The notes under the pieces: model-generated
What the model was told of the DNA's origin: nothing
What the model saw: only the letters and a program-made list of their open reading frames with translations
Databases searched by the model: none
Assembly: GCA_025890175.1 (NCBI GenBank)
Contig: JANPYM010000015.1
Span: 111,085-175,084, forward strand
Direction of reading: 5' to 3'
DNA: 64,000 nt
Origin: Ciborinia camelliae
Lineage: Eukaryota > Ascomycota > Leotiomycetes > Helotiales > Sclerotiniaceae
Part shown: positions 34,428 through 46,319 of the stretch, piece by piece
Layout: every line of letters starts with the position of its first letter
Numbering within the stretch: position 1 is the first letter of the stretch
Made by a program: the position numbers and the translations under genes

Positions 34428-36393
34428 TGTGATGTTCATCTTGGCCGAAGTTCAATGATATATGCATGGATTGATGGGCATAGGAAATATCTGCCATCAT
34501 TTCCATTTTCTTTTTCGTAGATACCACTACCTGCCAGTACTTGTTATTCTTGTCAATCATCTCATCCGAACCATATTTCCCAATGGCGAAGGGCGTTTTT
34601 GGGGAAAGGGAATAAACCACGTTTCGTCAAATACATTGGGCCAAGTATCTGTTTGGTGCATGGAATTTGCCTTGTTTTTATTTAACACATCTGGGGAATC
34701 TCTCTAAGGGGGTCCCAATTTTTACTTTTTTCACAACACTCGTTCCTTGTGCGAACTGGCAGTGTTTGTTACTATTACTACTATTTGTTTTTGGCGAAGG
34801 ATATGCATGGATGAGGATCGGGTGGATGGTTTGATGGAACTGGTGGGGGGATATTGAAATGCTAGTGATTATGACGATGGATAGATATGTAGGGTGAAAG
34901 GGGGGGTGGACAGGGGAGGGAGATATATCTGAAGAAAGGAGAAAGTCAAATGAAATGTAAAGAAAGGAAGGACTCGATCGATGGATGGATGGATGTATGG
35001 AGATGAAAACCAAATGAGAATCACGATGCACATTGAAATGAAATGAAAATAACTGGAATGTTGGAAAATGACAATTATGATGTTTTGCTATAGCATGATG
35101 AAGCATCATAATGATGATGTATGTTATGGACCTCAGGAAATCATCACCTCGATCTCGATAGATCTATCGTATCGGTTCGGTTCGGTTCTATCTCCCGATC
35201 CCGGTCCTAAAAGCCATGCCATGCCATTAATCTTAATCCCAATCTCAATTGAAGAATTTGTTGAATTATTGAATTTGAATGCGAGGGGGAGGGAGAGGGG
35301 CGAGGGAGGAGAGGATGGGGGAAGGAGAGGGGAAGGAGGGGATGGGGTTTGTTACTCAGTCCTTGGGTTGGGTTATATAAAATACTTCCCCGTCTCATGG
35401 TGAATCTCATGGTGAATGTCGTAGAGTGTAGAGTACTCCTACTGGTGGATTTCTGTGATTCTGATTTTGATTTTGATGAATTTATGGCCGGGTGGTTAAT
35501 GTTGGGTATTCAATGAGGGGTGGGTATTCGATGCTGGATATTCAATAAGGGGTATTCGATGCTGGATATTCGATGCTGGATGTTCGATGCTGGATGTTCA
35601 ATGCTGGATGTTCAATGCTGGACCTAAGACCTATCCCCGATGATATTGAGCTTTCTTCACTGACAACCCGTTCCCGCTCTGGTCCTCTGAACGATATCCT
35701 GCTCCTGCATTTTTAGATATACCGTATTTTTTTCGGTTGTGTAGCCATTGAACTAAAACAAACTGTTGACCGGGACTTTTGTCGGAAATAATTAAACACC
35801 TTTCACGATGTCTCGGCTCGGGCAGATGTACCGCGAAGTGTGCCAAGGGTACATAACCCCGCAAACTTATGCCGGTCAATAACCTCTTGACTAAAAAAGA
35901 AATAACAACAATGCAACAGTGCAACAGTGCAACAGGACGGCGGCACAACACAGGTTGTCCAGTAGTCGGTCTATATGCCATTATCCGATTTATAGTGAAT
36001 GACCTCTGGCCTGCATGGTCTTGCTTGGCATGGCTATTGATAAATCGAAGAATTGCAACGAATCGCAACGTTGTATACTTTTCACCTTCCTCTTTTCAGC
36101 CAGATATGTCGGTCGACACAAGCATGATGATCTCACGCGCCAGTGAATGTTTAGTAAAACCTGCATGCTTGTGCAGTGAAGGAAGAGGGGGCGGCGGGGT
36201 AAATAACTGTTACCACTCGTACCTGGGGTAACCGACGATGGCCGGCCCAGACTTACATGTAAATACGACAATACCTCTTCGGAAGTTGATTCTATCAAGT
36301 TCTGAATGCATTGAAGAAGTAAATCGATTCTCTATCAATTCTCCCAAGCCTAGACCATTCAAGTCAGAGATTCTAGAGCATCCTGGAACCATC
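34428..36393. other. Intergenic DNA
   Basis: 3' side of the kinase gene and promoter of the GH125 gene. A GA-rich tract (35280-35345), the 14-bp minisatellite at about 35528-35622 and a short GCAACAGT run (35912-35935) are visible. The frames at 35631-36068 (minus) and 35869-36231 (plus) overlap each other and look non-coding. Confidence 0.6.
35528..35622. repeat. 14-bp minisatellite
   Basis: Unit GCTGGATGTTCGAT with A/G and G/A variants, about four clean copies from 35561, with more degenerate copies just upstream. Confidence 0.85.
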
Positions 36394-38228
36394 ATGAAGG
36401 CCTTCTTTAATAACTTCGCCATTGCGATTACATTCTTACTGTCTGTAGTCCAGGCACAATGTCCAGATTACTCTCAATACTCACTATCACAGCATTCACC
36501 TCTTAGCAGTGGAAGATATGCTCTTTCGTGGATGCGCCCAGACCCAGCATGTCGGACCTTCAACTCCTCAATTGTGGAGAAAACCATCAATGATATGAAG
36601 TCCGTAATCGCAGATCCCGATTTCTACCGCATATTTCAAAACTCGTTCCCGAATTCTTTGGATACGGCTGTCAAGTGGAGAGGCTATGCAGCGAACAATT
36701 CGGAAGAAGAGCTCACATTCTTGATTACGGGGGATATCGATGCAATGTGGCTACGAGACTCGGCAAATCAGATGCAAAGCTATCTGACATTGCTGAAGAA
36801 AGATTCATCCCATGATTCTCTTGCTAGTCTCTACAGAGGAGTCATCAATCTCCAGGCTCGATACATCATTGAAGCACCATACTGCAACTCTTTCCAAGCA
36901 CCAACCGAAAGTGGAATCCTCCCTCAACAAAACCAGGCAAAACCAGATAACTTTTTCCCCCCACAATCCAACAACATTGTCTTTGAGTGTAAGTACGAAT
37001 TGGACTCTTTGGCGGCATTTTTGGAAATCTCGGCCAATTACTATGAAGCTACGGGTGATGTTTCATTTTTCCGGAAATTCAACTGGGTCAGTGCTATTGA
37101 GACAATAATCTCTACCACCGAAGCTCTTTTGATCAGTACCTATTCTGCAAACGGCAGTGTTAATGCCAGCCCATACACATGGCAAAGAGAAACAACCAGC
37201 TCAACGGAAACACAAAGCAATTCTGGGGTTGGAAATCCCGTACAAGAGGGTACTGGCTTGGTGCGATCTGCGTTCAGACCAAGTGATGATGCGTAAGTAT
37301 AGTATCCTTCTTCTGAAACCCGTATGAATGCTTACATTTCACCGTCACAGTACCATCTATCAACTTTTTATACCAGCCAACATGATGTTCTCTCGCTATT
37401 TGGAATCATGCAGTCAAATCATGGCACGAATTTACGGCCAGCAGGATCTTGCAAATCACATGCATAACTTTGCTAGCAGTATCAGAGCCGCCATCACTAA
37501 ATACGGTATTGTAAATGACCCTACATACGGAAAAGTCTATGCCTACGAGATTGACGGATTTGGCTCTGGTGAGACTTTTCTATTATTTCTGTACCCACCT
37601 CCATCCATCCACTTCAGCAACCCCCTCACTCACATTACTCACATTTGGTCCAACAAACACATTCTAATATTCCCTAGCAAACCGTATGGACGATGCCAAC
37701 ATCCCCTCTCTTTTGAGCGCCCCATTTCTAGGTTATCTAAGTGCCAACGACACTATCTATCAAAACACACGAAAATTCGTCCTCTCAAAAGATAACCCCT
37801 ATTTCATGCGCGGCCCCATAATCAACGCGTAAGTTTCCCCTTTCTGCTATCTCCCATCTCCGATCTATCTCGCATTTTCCCTCCCATTCCTTCCCATCGC
37901 CCCCCCCCCCCCCCCCACCACAAACAACAAACAACACACTAACCCCCATCCCAGCATCGGCGGACCCCACGTAGGCCCCGGCCGCGCCTGGCCCATGGCC
38001 AGCATAATCCGAATCCTCACCTCGTCCTCCGACAGCGAGATAACCAGCACGTTGAAAGAAATCGTAAGCAGTACCGACGGCCTAGGATTAATTCACGAAT
38101 CGATTAGTTCGTTTGATCAGCATCAATGGAGTCGACAGTGGTTTAGTTGGGCGAATGGTTTGTTTGGCCAGATGGTGTTGGATTTGAAGGCGAGGAAGCC
38201 GGAAATTTTGAGTAAGAGTTTTCAATAG
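36394..38228 (+). CDS. GH125 exo-alpha-1,6-mannosidase (Mug157-like), secreted
   Basis: Four exons: 36394-37292, 37351-37568, 37678-37828 and 37955-38228, giving 513 aa. The start at 36394 is preferred over an in-frame ATG at 36238 because it begins a classical signal peptide (MKAFFNNF, hydrophobic core, cleavage near VQA-QC). GH125 landmarks include [15 protein letters not shown] near residue 112, [25 protein letters not shown] split by intron 3, and [14 protein letters not shown]. The family removes terminal alpha-1,6-mannose from glycans; fungal members are secreted or in the secretory pathway. Several N-glycosylation sequons are visible (NNS, NGS, NAS). Intron 3 contains a run of about 16 C. 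Confidence 0.92.
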
Positions 38229-38664
38229 TAGTTGGTTGGTCACTTGACTAGCTAGATGATTTTTGGGGATGTTGGGATGCTGCGGGATACGATGGCTGTT
38301 GTAATACATAATATTTTGTGAGCGAAAGAAAGCTCTTCTTAATACTCAAGATACCTATTTTGAGGAATTATTCTGTTCTGTGCCTTGTGAAAATGTTGGA
38401 AGTCTAATTTACATCAGCACATTTGGAATGGACTTCATTTTGTATAGATTCCTATTTGTTTCTCGGTCCATTCGTTAAAGGAATTAGAACGAAGATACAT
38501 GTATACTAGACTAGTAGACCAATACAGTCTATAAATTGGTATCATAGCATCGGTCATAATCCATCCACCTGAACTCCCTCGCTATGCACCCAATACCACA
38601 CATGCTATACCCCCATGTCCCTTTCTCCACACGAAAACATCAACCTTTCCCAATGCAAACACCA
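38229..38664. other. Convergent intergenic DNA
   Basis: 3' ends of the GH125 gene and the UFD1-like gene face each other here. No gene seen. Confidence 0.7.
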
Positions 38665-41031
38665 TTATGATTTTCTGGGAGCCCAATTACTCAACCACGT
38701 CCTAACTTTATCTAGATTTGCGCCCTCAGCTTCACAAGCCGCAATACACCATTCCAATTCCCAACCTCCTGCCTCCATCGCCAACATTTCCGCCAGATTT
38801 CTCCTCTTCTGATTTCCTTCATCCACGCAGAAATACATTGGTTCGGTCTTATCATCAATTTGTGCCACTAATGGTTGGATAATTGGAAGTGCGTCTTTGG
38901 CCGCCAACGCTACTAGAGACCCATTGGTATCTTTCGCCTTTGCGGTCTTGCAATATAGATTTGTACACCATTTTTTACCACAGCCGGTGATCATCTGAGT
39001 CAGGTATCTTCGTTCTACACGACGCTTCATAGCTTTTCCTAACGGATCGTGCATACTGACATATAATGGACCAAAGCAAATACTGCAAAGACCCAAATCA
39101 TTACCGGGTCCTTGACCCATTCTCGAGCCTGCTCCTACTTCCCCATTCTTGCCAACCCCTTCGAGAGTTCTACCGCAGTTGATATTTCTACATATCGCTG
39201 GCTTGAATCGGTTGTTCTTCTCGAGCTCATGATGCTTGAGATGGGTGGACATATCACGAAGGCGAACGATCTTGCTGCAGAGGTGACATTCCGTAGTTCG
39301 AGCTCCGTCGTCAAGCTCGTGAGCCGTAAGTCCAGATATGAGACTATCGGGAGACGGGTCAAAGGGATCGCCTTCTTGAGGAACTTCGAGGTGGCAGAAT
39401 TGACAAAGAATGATCTTGCCAGGACATACAGATGTGCGGTGAGTAGCAAGATCTCTGAGATTTGTGGCTTCGTACGGACAGTTAGAACATTGGCGTGATT
39501 CGTGAAATACAGAGTTATGTTTGGTTTTGCTTTCTTGAGAATTTCCGTGGGCAGAATCATAAGGACAATGCCAATGATCCTGCCATTCTTGGGATTTCTT
39601 TTGAAAAACATTGTTACAATGAGGGCATGAGATATTATTACGAAGGCAAAAGTTCTCATGAAGCATCATTGTTCTCTTTGGTACCCATTGATGACAATTT
39701 TTACATTGTTCCTCATCAGATCCATGCATTTCAGTATCTTCTTCGAGCGAAATTGGGTTACTCGAAGATCTATTGCTTGCCCCTTTCTCAAGCGATTTTA
39801 CTCTTAGAGAATATTTCCGCGGTCCGTGCGATGGCTCAGCTCCAGCCCCAGATCCTCGACAGTATATAGAAATTAAAAGTGCATCGGCTCCGTCTAATTC
39901 CACATTCGAATGTTGTATGACTATTCTCTTGGTTGTATTACTCGAGAAATCTCCCAGAACATGCTCATCTTCTCGCGGTTTTGCTCTTTGATAAGCTGAT
40001 TGAGGGCTAATGAATAACTCCACATTGCCATCATCCTCGAGCGATAGCTCAACATCGAGGCCATGTGATCGATCCCATGAAGGTAAAGTATAGTCAACAT
40101 AATCTCCTTCTGCAATCTGTCCATGCGAGGCTTTCCATATGTCTAAATCCCCACCAGTCGAACTTCCTTGGGCCGTTCCTGAAGCTTTTTGTGCTTTTGC
40201 CATGATCTGCTTCAAGGTTTCCCTAGCCTGTTCCTCGTTTAAAGCCTCGATATCGACCTCCAAGTCTGTATCTACAACACAGATACCATCTCCTTCTGGC
40301 GCGAATTTGTCAATTAAAAATCGGAATTCCTCCGACTTTGATCCTCGAACCGTTAATATCTCTCCATTTGTTAAAGTTGTAAAATTTTCCCGCAGATTTC
40401 TTTCAAGTAACGATTTCCAATCCTCAGGATTGTATCCGGCTTCCAATGGCCTTAATTTCACATATTTGCCTTTAGGTAGTTGTTTCGCATGTACAGTGAT
40501 CTGCACAGGTTCAATCTCGTCTGTAAGGTCTATCGTCTCATCGCGCGTAAGGTCGATCGAGGGGCTATCCGTAAGATCTATAGGCGCATCCAGTGATCCT
40601 CTTCCACTCCCAATCTTCGGAATTGGCGCTGGCTTTCGTATGGGGGCAGATATCCCCAATGCCTCAAGCAAAAACGGACTCAAGACAACTTCTCCTTCAT
40701 CTGCGGAAAACTCTCTAATTCCGGCATGTACTACATTCCCATTGTTTGAGTTGACGAGACGAAATGTGAGAGGGTGGGGCAGTTGTTGTTGGGTGTCTCT
40801 CCATTGTGACTGTTCTATGCGAGCCGCTGCCACTGAATATGGATTGAATGGATCGAATGCGACATTATTTGGGCGACTGCTAGAACTGATTGCAACGGTA
40901 GATGCTGCCAATAGCTGTTCCAGGGCAGACTGCGGTAACAATATCTTATCCCCAGGTAGAGAAATGCTATCTTTTGGGGCAACTTTATAGACTGATGACC
41001 ATGTTAAAGAAATCTCTGGAGTGGCTGTCAT
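38665..41031 (-). CDS. UFD1-domain protein with TRAF-type and AZUL-like zinc motifs
   Basis: Single exon, 788 aa, ATG at 41031 (the 12 nt of open frame beyond it lack an ATG). The N-terminus resembles the UFD1 double-psi barrel (SLPGDKILLPQSALEQLLA ... LTFRLVN), which in Ufd1 binds ubiquitin and works with Cdc48/p97. The middle carries a Cys/His-rich TRAF-type zinc region (CKNCHQWVPKRTMMLHENFC onwards). Near residue 700, RRYLTQMITGCGKKWCTNLY followed by Cys resembles the AZUL zinc finger of UBE3A-type ligases. The last 40 residues resemble a UBA domain (GGWELEWCIAACEAEG). Together this suggests a ubiquitin-pathway adaptor; that role is inference. It is much longer than canonical Ufd1. Confidence 0.85.
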   Translation of the reverse strand: MTATPEISLTWSSVYKVAPKDSISLPGDKILLPQSALEQLLAASTVAISSSSRPNNVAFDPFNPYSVAAARIEQSQWRDTQQQLPHPLTFRLVNSNNGNVVHAGIREFSADEGEVVLSPFLLEALGISAPIRKPAPIPKIGSGRGSLDAPIDLTDSPSIDLTRDETIDLTDEIEPVQITVHAKQLPKGKYVKLRPLEAGYNPEDWKSLLERNLRENFTTLTNGEILTVRGSKSEEFRFLIDKFAPEGDGICVVDTDLEVDIEALNEEQARETLKQIMAKAQKASGTAQGSSTGGDLDIWKASHGQIAEGDYVDYTLPSWDRSHGLDVELSLEDDGNVELFISPQSAYQRAKPREDEHVLGDFSSNTTKRIVIQHSNVELDGADALLISIYCRGSGAGAEPSHGPRKYSLRVKSLEKGASNRSSSNPISLEEDTEMHGSDEEQCKNCHQWVPKRTMMLHENFCLRNNISCPHCNNVFQKKSQEWQDHWHCPYDSAHGNSQESKTKHNSVFHESRQCSNCPYEATNLRDLATHRTSVCPGKIILCQFCHLEVPQEGDPFDPSPDSLISGLTAHELDDGARTTECHLCSKIVRLRDMSTHLKHHELEKNNRFKPAICRNINCGRTLEGVGKNGEVGAGSRMGQGPGNDLGLCSICFGPLYVSMHDPLGKAMKRRVERRYLTQMITGCGKKWCTNLYCKTAKAKDTNGSLVALAAKDALPIIQPLVAQIDDKTEPMYFCVDEGNQKRRNLAEMLAMEAGGWELEWCIAACEAEGANLDKVRTWLSNWAPRKS

Positions 41032-43787
41032 GTTGTAATTCAAATTGGTGTAGCTTATTTTTGATATTGTAAAACCAATGGCCTAGTTTATTTTGGACAA
41101 TGTAATTACCTAGGGATAGGTAGGTAGGAATAGGAACAGGAATATAAATGATGATGATAGTGGTGATTTATTATCATTGATGATATGTCAGATAATGCTG
41201 GATCCTTCCATTCCAACAAGGATCCCTGTAATCTTTGTTATCGATAAGAGCAATGGTTGTGCTTGTGGCTGACTTGTGGCTGATATATGTGGCTGACTCG
41301 CTGACTAATGAATTGATATGTCATCATCTGACTTGAAAGATTGACTCTGGAAGGGGAGGAGGTCATTATCATTGAAAATAATACCTTTCACATTTGTCCT
41401 TTCATCATTATCCTGTAATTATTCTCATTGAAGGAAATCTCGAAGATAGTACTGTTTTCTCAACATCTCAACTTACCTACTTGAAGGGACCTTGATCCGA
41501 GACTCGACAGGGAAATCAATGAAGTGAGTGCCAATCCCAACATGGTATGAAGATGTTGCAATTTTCTCTTTTACAAGTTACTATCAAATCCTTTGATTCT
41601 TTTGCCAAACTACCCCTCATCTCCTCATTTCCGCTTTTTTTTATAGCTTTTGAAAGCTGCCTCAAAACCTTTTAAAGAACGCATTCATGAGACTTCACAC
41701 GCGTTTTCTGTTATTTAAAGCTCTCAGTCATCAAATCCTCAAAATCCAAAGTTGGATCTATTGGCAACGGTGGAGAGGTCTGGGGAAATGTACAGTTAGA
41801 TGAGAATGTGACAGAAGACAAGTCCGCCTTGCTGGTCTCAAATTAGAAATATTATATATTGACATCTTCAAAACTTTTATAACCCATTGAGAGGCATTTC
41901 AAGAATCTGCACAACCAAAACCTACTTCCCGACTGATCAGAACCTCTTTTCGAGCAGTATCAAGCACATATCCCAACTAGCATTCCCGGTCCTTGAGCTA
42001 AGCTTTTGGTGCTTGGTAGCTAGTTGCTTCGGTGCGTAGCTAGTTGGAAAAACACTTGTGCCTGGCGTTCGAGAAAAGACTTCGTGTAACACGCGGAAGA
42101 AATACGAGGGTGAGTGATTGGTTTATTGAGAAGGAAGATATTAGAGTTATGAAAGATAATACTATCGTGGGGGATTTATTAACAGATATGAAGCCAACTA
42201 TAAAGAAGACCAACCCAGGGGGTGCCATGACAGATGAATAATGATTTCCGCGGCCAACAAAAAGGTGAAGAATAGGAACTGAACTCATGCATAGCTTTGG
42301 GAACTTTCAGAACAGTGTAGTTTCTTTTCGGGAAGGATACATTAGTATAAGACTGTTGCCATGATCACCTCTCAGTGTGATGGTCCCCCCTTTCAGTGTT
42401 ACAGGTCACTACTGAATGGGGACGAAACACAAAATATTTCCAGCTGCATATTAAACCAGAACTTGTGACAGGCAGGAATTCGAATAAGTGGCCGCGGAGA
42501 AGGGAGATATATATATATATCATGATTCATGATTCATGATTCATGATGCAGAATGTATAATGTATAATTTCATGCAATTCTTTGCAGCAGATCAAAATAG
42601 ACTTAAATTTCCCCCACAACTCTTATCTACGAGATGGATCTATTTCCATTCTAGGCTTCGCTAAACCTCGTCAAAGATAAGAAGCGACGACTCGACTCCT
42701 TCACCCGAACTTTTTGTTACCTTTCCAGGACTTCAAAGAAGCCACAAACCAACCTTTGACCAGCGATGACAATATGATGGTCAGCCAGTATCATTGGTTA
42801 CGCTGAACTTGAAGCTTACATCCGATAAGGTTCATTAACATCGTCGACGGGACGGGACCATTCATCTATGACAGTGCCCATGATTGACTTCCATCAAAAT
42901 ACAGTATCACCAAGGCACAAGGGTATGAACACAGTGAAATGAATACACAATGCTTGGGAGTATGAATGCAGAGCAGCCACTTGTTTCACAGTTTCGTTCT
43001 CTCGTTGCATCCCTTTCTTATCAATGCTGAAAACTGTTCACATTTCAATTTCAATTTAAGGGTGGTCATACAGTCAGTCATATTACAATATGGCACGGGC
43101 CTCAAAATAATGCGAAAATAGTTTTGTCTAAAAACATCGGAAAGGCTTGCTATATGGTCGGTCAATTTTGTATATCGATATTCCACTGATACTCCCCGAA
43201 TGCTCTGTTTCATTAAATTACCGGTATATTATATCATTAGTATATAAATTCAAGGAATGGTATCAGTCTCGCCCAGACAAATACTCATCTGATTATCCTC
43301 TCCCGTCTCGGAGATCTATAATATCTCAGATACACATCTTCTTGGTCTGACAGCCTTCAGATATTGGCACTCAAAGCCTCTGAGCTTGGGTTCTCTATAT
43401 TTGATTTCCTCATACTGCAATCGGCTTGGGCCTTATCTCTCAATCACAGACTAGGAGTTCTACACCCGCGCCAACCTTCTGGTTTACCGTGGCTCTGTGC
43501 AGGGAAGTGGCCCACGGAATCATCACCTCGCCCTATAGATTCAGCCTAGAATTACTCTGCCGGAGATGCTTCAACTGCCAGTGTATGGGCGTCACTTATC
43601 TATGATCTCAGGCTATATAATATAATTTATATATTTGTTCATGTTCCCTATACAGATGATCAGCAGTTTATTCATAATCTCTATCTTTATATTCGAAATC
43701 AAGAACTAATTGTATCAAAAGACAATCTAGACGGACTGAGTCCTTACAATTGACAACTCTTTCCTCGGAAATTGCACCGGCCTTGCC
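41032..43787. other. Long intergenic region, nitrate-transporter promoter side
   Basis: No supported gene in 2.75 kb; the largest frames are under 85 codons and overlap others on the opposite strand. A CATGATT repeat (42521-42548) follows a TA run. GATAAG/CTTATC motifs, possible sites for AreA-type GATA factors, occur at 42622-42628, 42675-42681, 43432-43438 and 43595-43601. Confidence 0.6.
42521..42548. repeat. CATGATT tandem repeat
   Basis: Four copies of CATGATT directly after a (TA)n run. Confidence 0.9.
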
Positions 43788-45617
43788 ATGCTCAAAATCC
43801 AAACACTTTGGCAAGCGCCAGAGATAAACCCTGTTAATGGGAAAGCTCGCTCTGTCCCTGTCCTGAACCCCTTCGACAAATATGGCAGAGTATTCTTCTT
43901 TTCATGGTGGGGTTTCTTGATAGCCTTTTGGTCTTGGTCAGTCATCAGGAAATACATCCCTCATTGATCTCACATCATGCTAATCCTTACATCAGGTATG
44001 CCTTTCCACCATTGGTATGATTCGACCCTATTGTATGCGGTTATCTAGCCTCTAACATGTTCTAGCTCTCTCTCACCATCAAGAAAGATCTCCATCTCAC
44101 TCAAAATGAGATTGCCAATTCCAACATCATTGCGCTCGTTGCTACGTAAGTATTAAAAGCATTCCTATTCCGTTCATTGTATTAATAATCTTCACATAGC
44201 CTTCTCGTTCGGTTAGTCGCAGGTCCATGTTGTGACCGTTTCGGCCCAAAGGTTACATTTGCAGGATGTCTACTACTTGGTGCCATTCCGACTGCTCTTG
44301 CGGGTACGGTGACGAATGCAACCGGTCTCATGGTTCTTCGATTCTTCATCGGTATTCTCGGTGGCTCATTTGTTCCTTGTCAAGCATGGACTACTGGCTT
44401 CTTTGATAAGAACATCGTCGGTACAGCTAACTCATTGACCGGTGGTTGGGGTAATGCGTAAGTACTACCTCGGTGCATAATATTTTACTATTAGTAGTCA
44501 CATACTAAGAGATAATAATGCATGTAGTGGAGGTGGAATAACTTACTTCGTGATGCCGGCCATTGTCGACTCCCTGATGCTAAATCAAGGACTCACTGCA
44601 CACGTCGCTTGGAGAGTATCCTTCATTGTCCCCTTTATCCTCATAACCACAACCGCCATATCGATGTTAATTATATGCCCCGACACTCCCACCGGCAAAT
44701 GGTCACAACGGCACCTCGCCATCCAACAAAATCTCCAAGCCCATGGCATCAACACCCACTCCAACAAACTCGTCTCCATACCCGGTTCTATCACCGACCG
44801 CAAACTTGACGAACCTAATACCCCCAACGATCCAACCCCATCCCTCAACTTCATCTTCGGCAACGAAAAGCGCCTGGAGGAAGAAGCTCAAATTGCATCC
44901 GCCAAACATAGCACCGGCAACCCCTACACCCACGAAATTTCCCTCGCCCCTCAAGAAATGCTCACCATCGCCCGCGGCGAAGTCATCCAGAACCACTCTT
45001 TCCACGACACCCTCCGCATAATCTTCACCGCGCAAACCCTCCTCGTCGCCTCCTGCTATTTCTGTTCCTTCGGCGCCGAGCTCGCCATAAACTCCATCCT
45101 CGGCTCCTACTACCTCGAAAACTTCTCCCAACTACGCGAGACGGGCACCGGTCGCTGGGCCGCCATGTTCGGTCTCCTCAACATCATGTTTCGACCCCTC
45201 GGCGGCATACTCTCGGATCTCCTCTATCTTAAAACCCAAACCGTGTGGGCGAAAAAGATATGGATGCACGCGCTTGCCCTATGCACCGGTGCATTTCTCA
45301 TCGCCATCGGACTCACGGATTCCCACGACCATGCCACGATGTTTGGATTAGTCGCCGGCATGGGACTTTTTCTCGAAGCGGGAAATGGGGCGAATTTTTC
45401 CCTCGTGCCGCATATCCATCCGTTTGCCAATGGCATTATTAGTGGCGTGGTGGGCGCGAGTGGAAATCTTGGGGGCATTGTCTTTGCTATTATTTTTCGC
45501 GCCGAGGGCAGGAATTTTGCGAGGTGCTTTTGGATTGCTGGCGTTGTTACGTTTGTGGTTAATTGTTCGGTGGCGTGGGTGAAACCTATTCCTAAGGGTC
45601 AGCTTGGGGGGAGATGA
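43788..45617 (+). CDS. nrtA: High-affinity nitrate/nitrite transporter (NNP family MFS)
   Basis: Five exons: 43788-43936, 43996-44014 (19 nt), 44066-44145, 44200-44457 and 44528-45617, giving 531 aa. The tiny exon encodes YAFPPL, completing the family's WSWYAFPPL stretch in TM1. NNP signatures are present: [10 protein letters not shown] between TM2 and TM3 and [16 protein letters not shown] in TM5, split by intron 4. A long hydrophilic central loop (about residues 222-315) matches the CrnA/NrtA type. It imports nitrate by proton symport at the plasma membrane. GATA-type motifs upstream agree with nitrogen control, though no reductase gene is in the window. Exon 5 is distinctly C-rich at third codon positions. 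Confidence 0.93.
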
Positions 45618-46319
45618 CAGTGTTTGGGTAGTTTATCAGTCGGATGTTTATGTTTATGTTTATTCTGTATCTTAACTCTTCAGGTTCGGGAAGGATGGAT
45701 GAAAAGGGCAAATTATCGCCCGGATGAGAAGAAGAAAAAAGTATACCTACCTACCTCCCTATCAGTGGTTCTAGAATCAAAAACAATACTTCACTCGAGT
45801 ACTTTCCCGAGTATTCACTCAATACATGGTTAAAAATTGTAAGTGTGTGAGGAGATTATGAAGGAAGGAGTTTTGTATTTTAGCAGGTAGAAACAAATAT
45901 ATTAGATTCATGTATGTATACCTACCTACATATATACAGGCAAGCAAGCAAGCAAGCAAATAAACAACATTAAACACAACCGAACGACACTGCCACCTAT
46001 GGAGCCTCCGAGGCTCTGACTGATTAATACGCTACTCAAGTACCGAAAAAGAAAATAAATAAATGAACGCACCAATTTCAAGAGCAGAAAACCATCAGAA
46101 GATGTATACGCACGCAAATTACGACGAATTCAGTAAGTATTTGCCCCCAACATACATTCAACTTTGAAGATGTGGTGGGTAAGATATTGCATGCATGAAT
46201 GTGATACACAAGTCATCAACAGATAATTCACACGCAGGCTTTTTGGCAAATGATTCTTTTAAAGTAGCGAGGTCAAGTCTATCTGTAATACAGCGAGCAA
46301 AAAAACGAAGCCCCCAATT
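45618..46319. other. Convergent intergenic DNA
   Basis: 3' sides of the nitrate transporter and of the disordered-protein gene. A short GCAA run (45940-45960) and TACCTACC motifs; no gene. Confidence 0.7.

Noticed and set aside
35631..36231. Overlapping 145-codon (minus) and 120-codon (plus) ORFs
   Set aside because: Mutually overlapping, unusual composition, no domain; likely promoter DNA.
36238..36393. In-frame upstream ATG that would extend the GH125 protein by 52 residues
   Set aside because: It would bury the signal peptide that starts at 36394.
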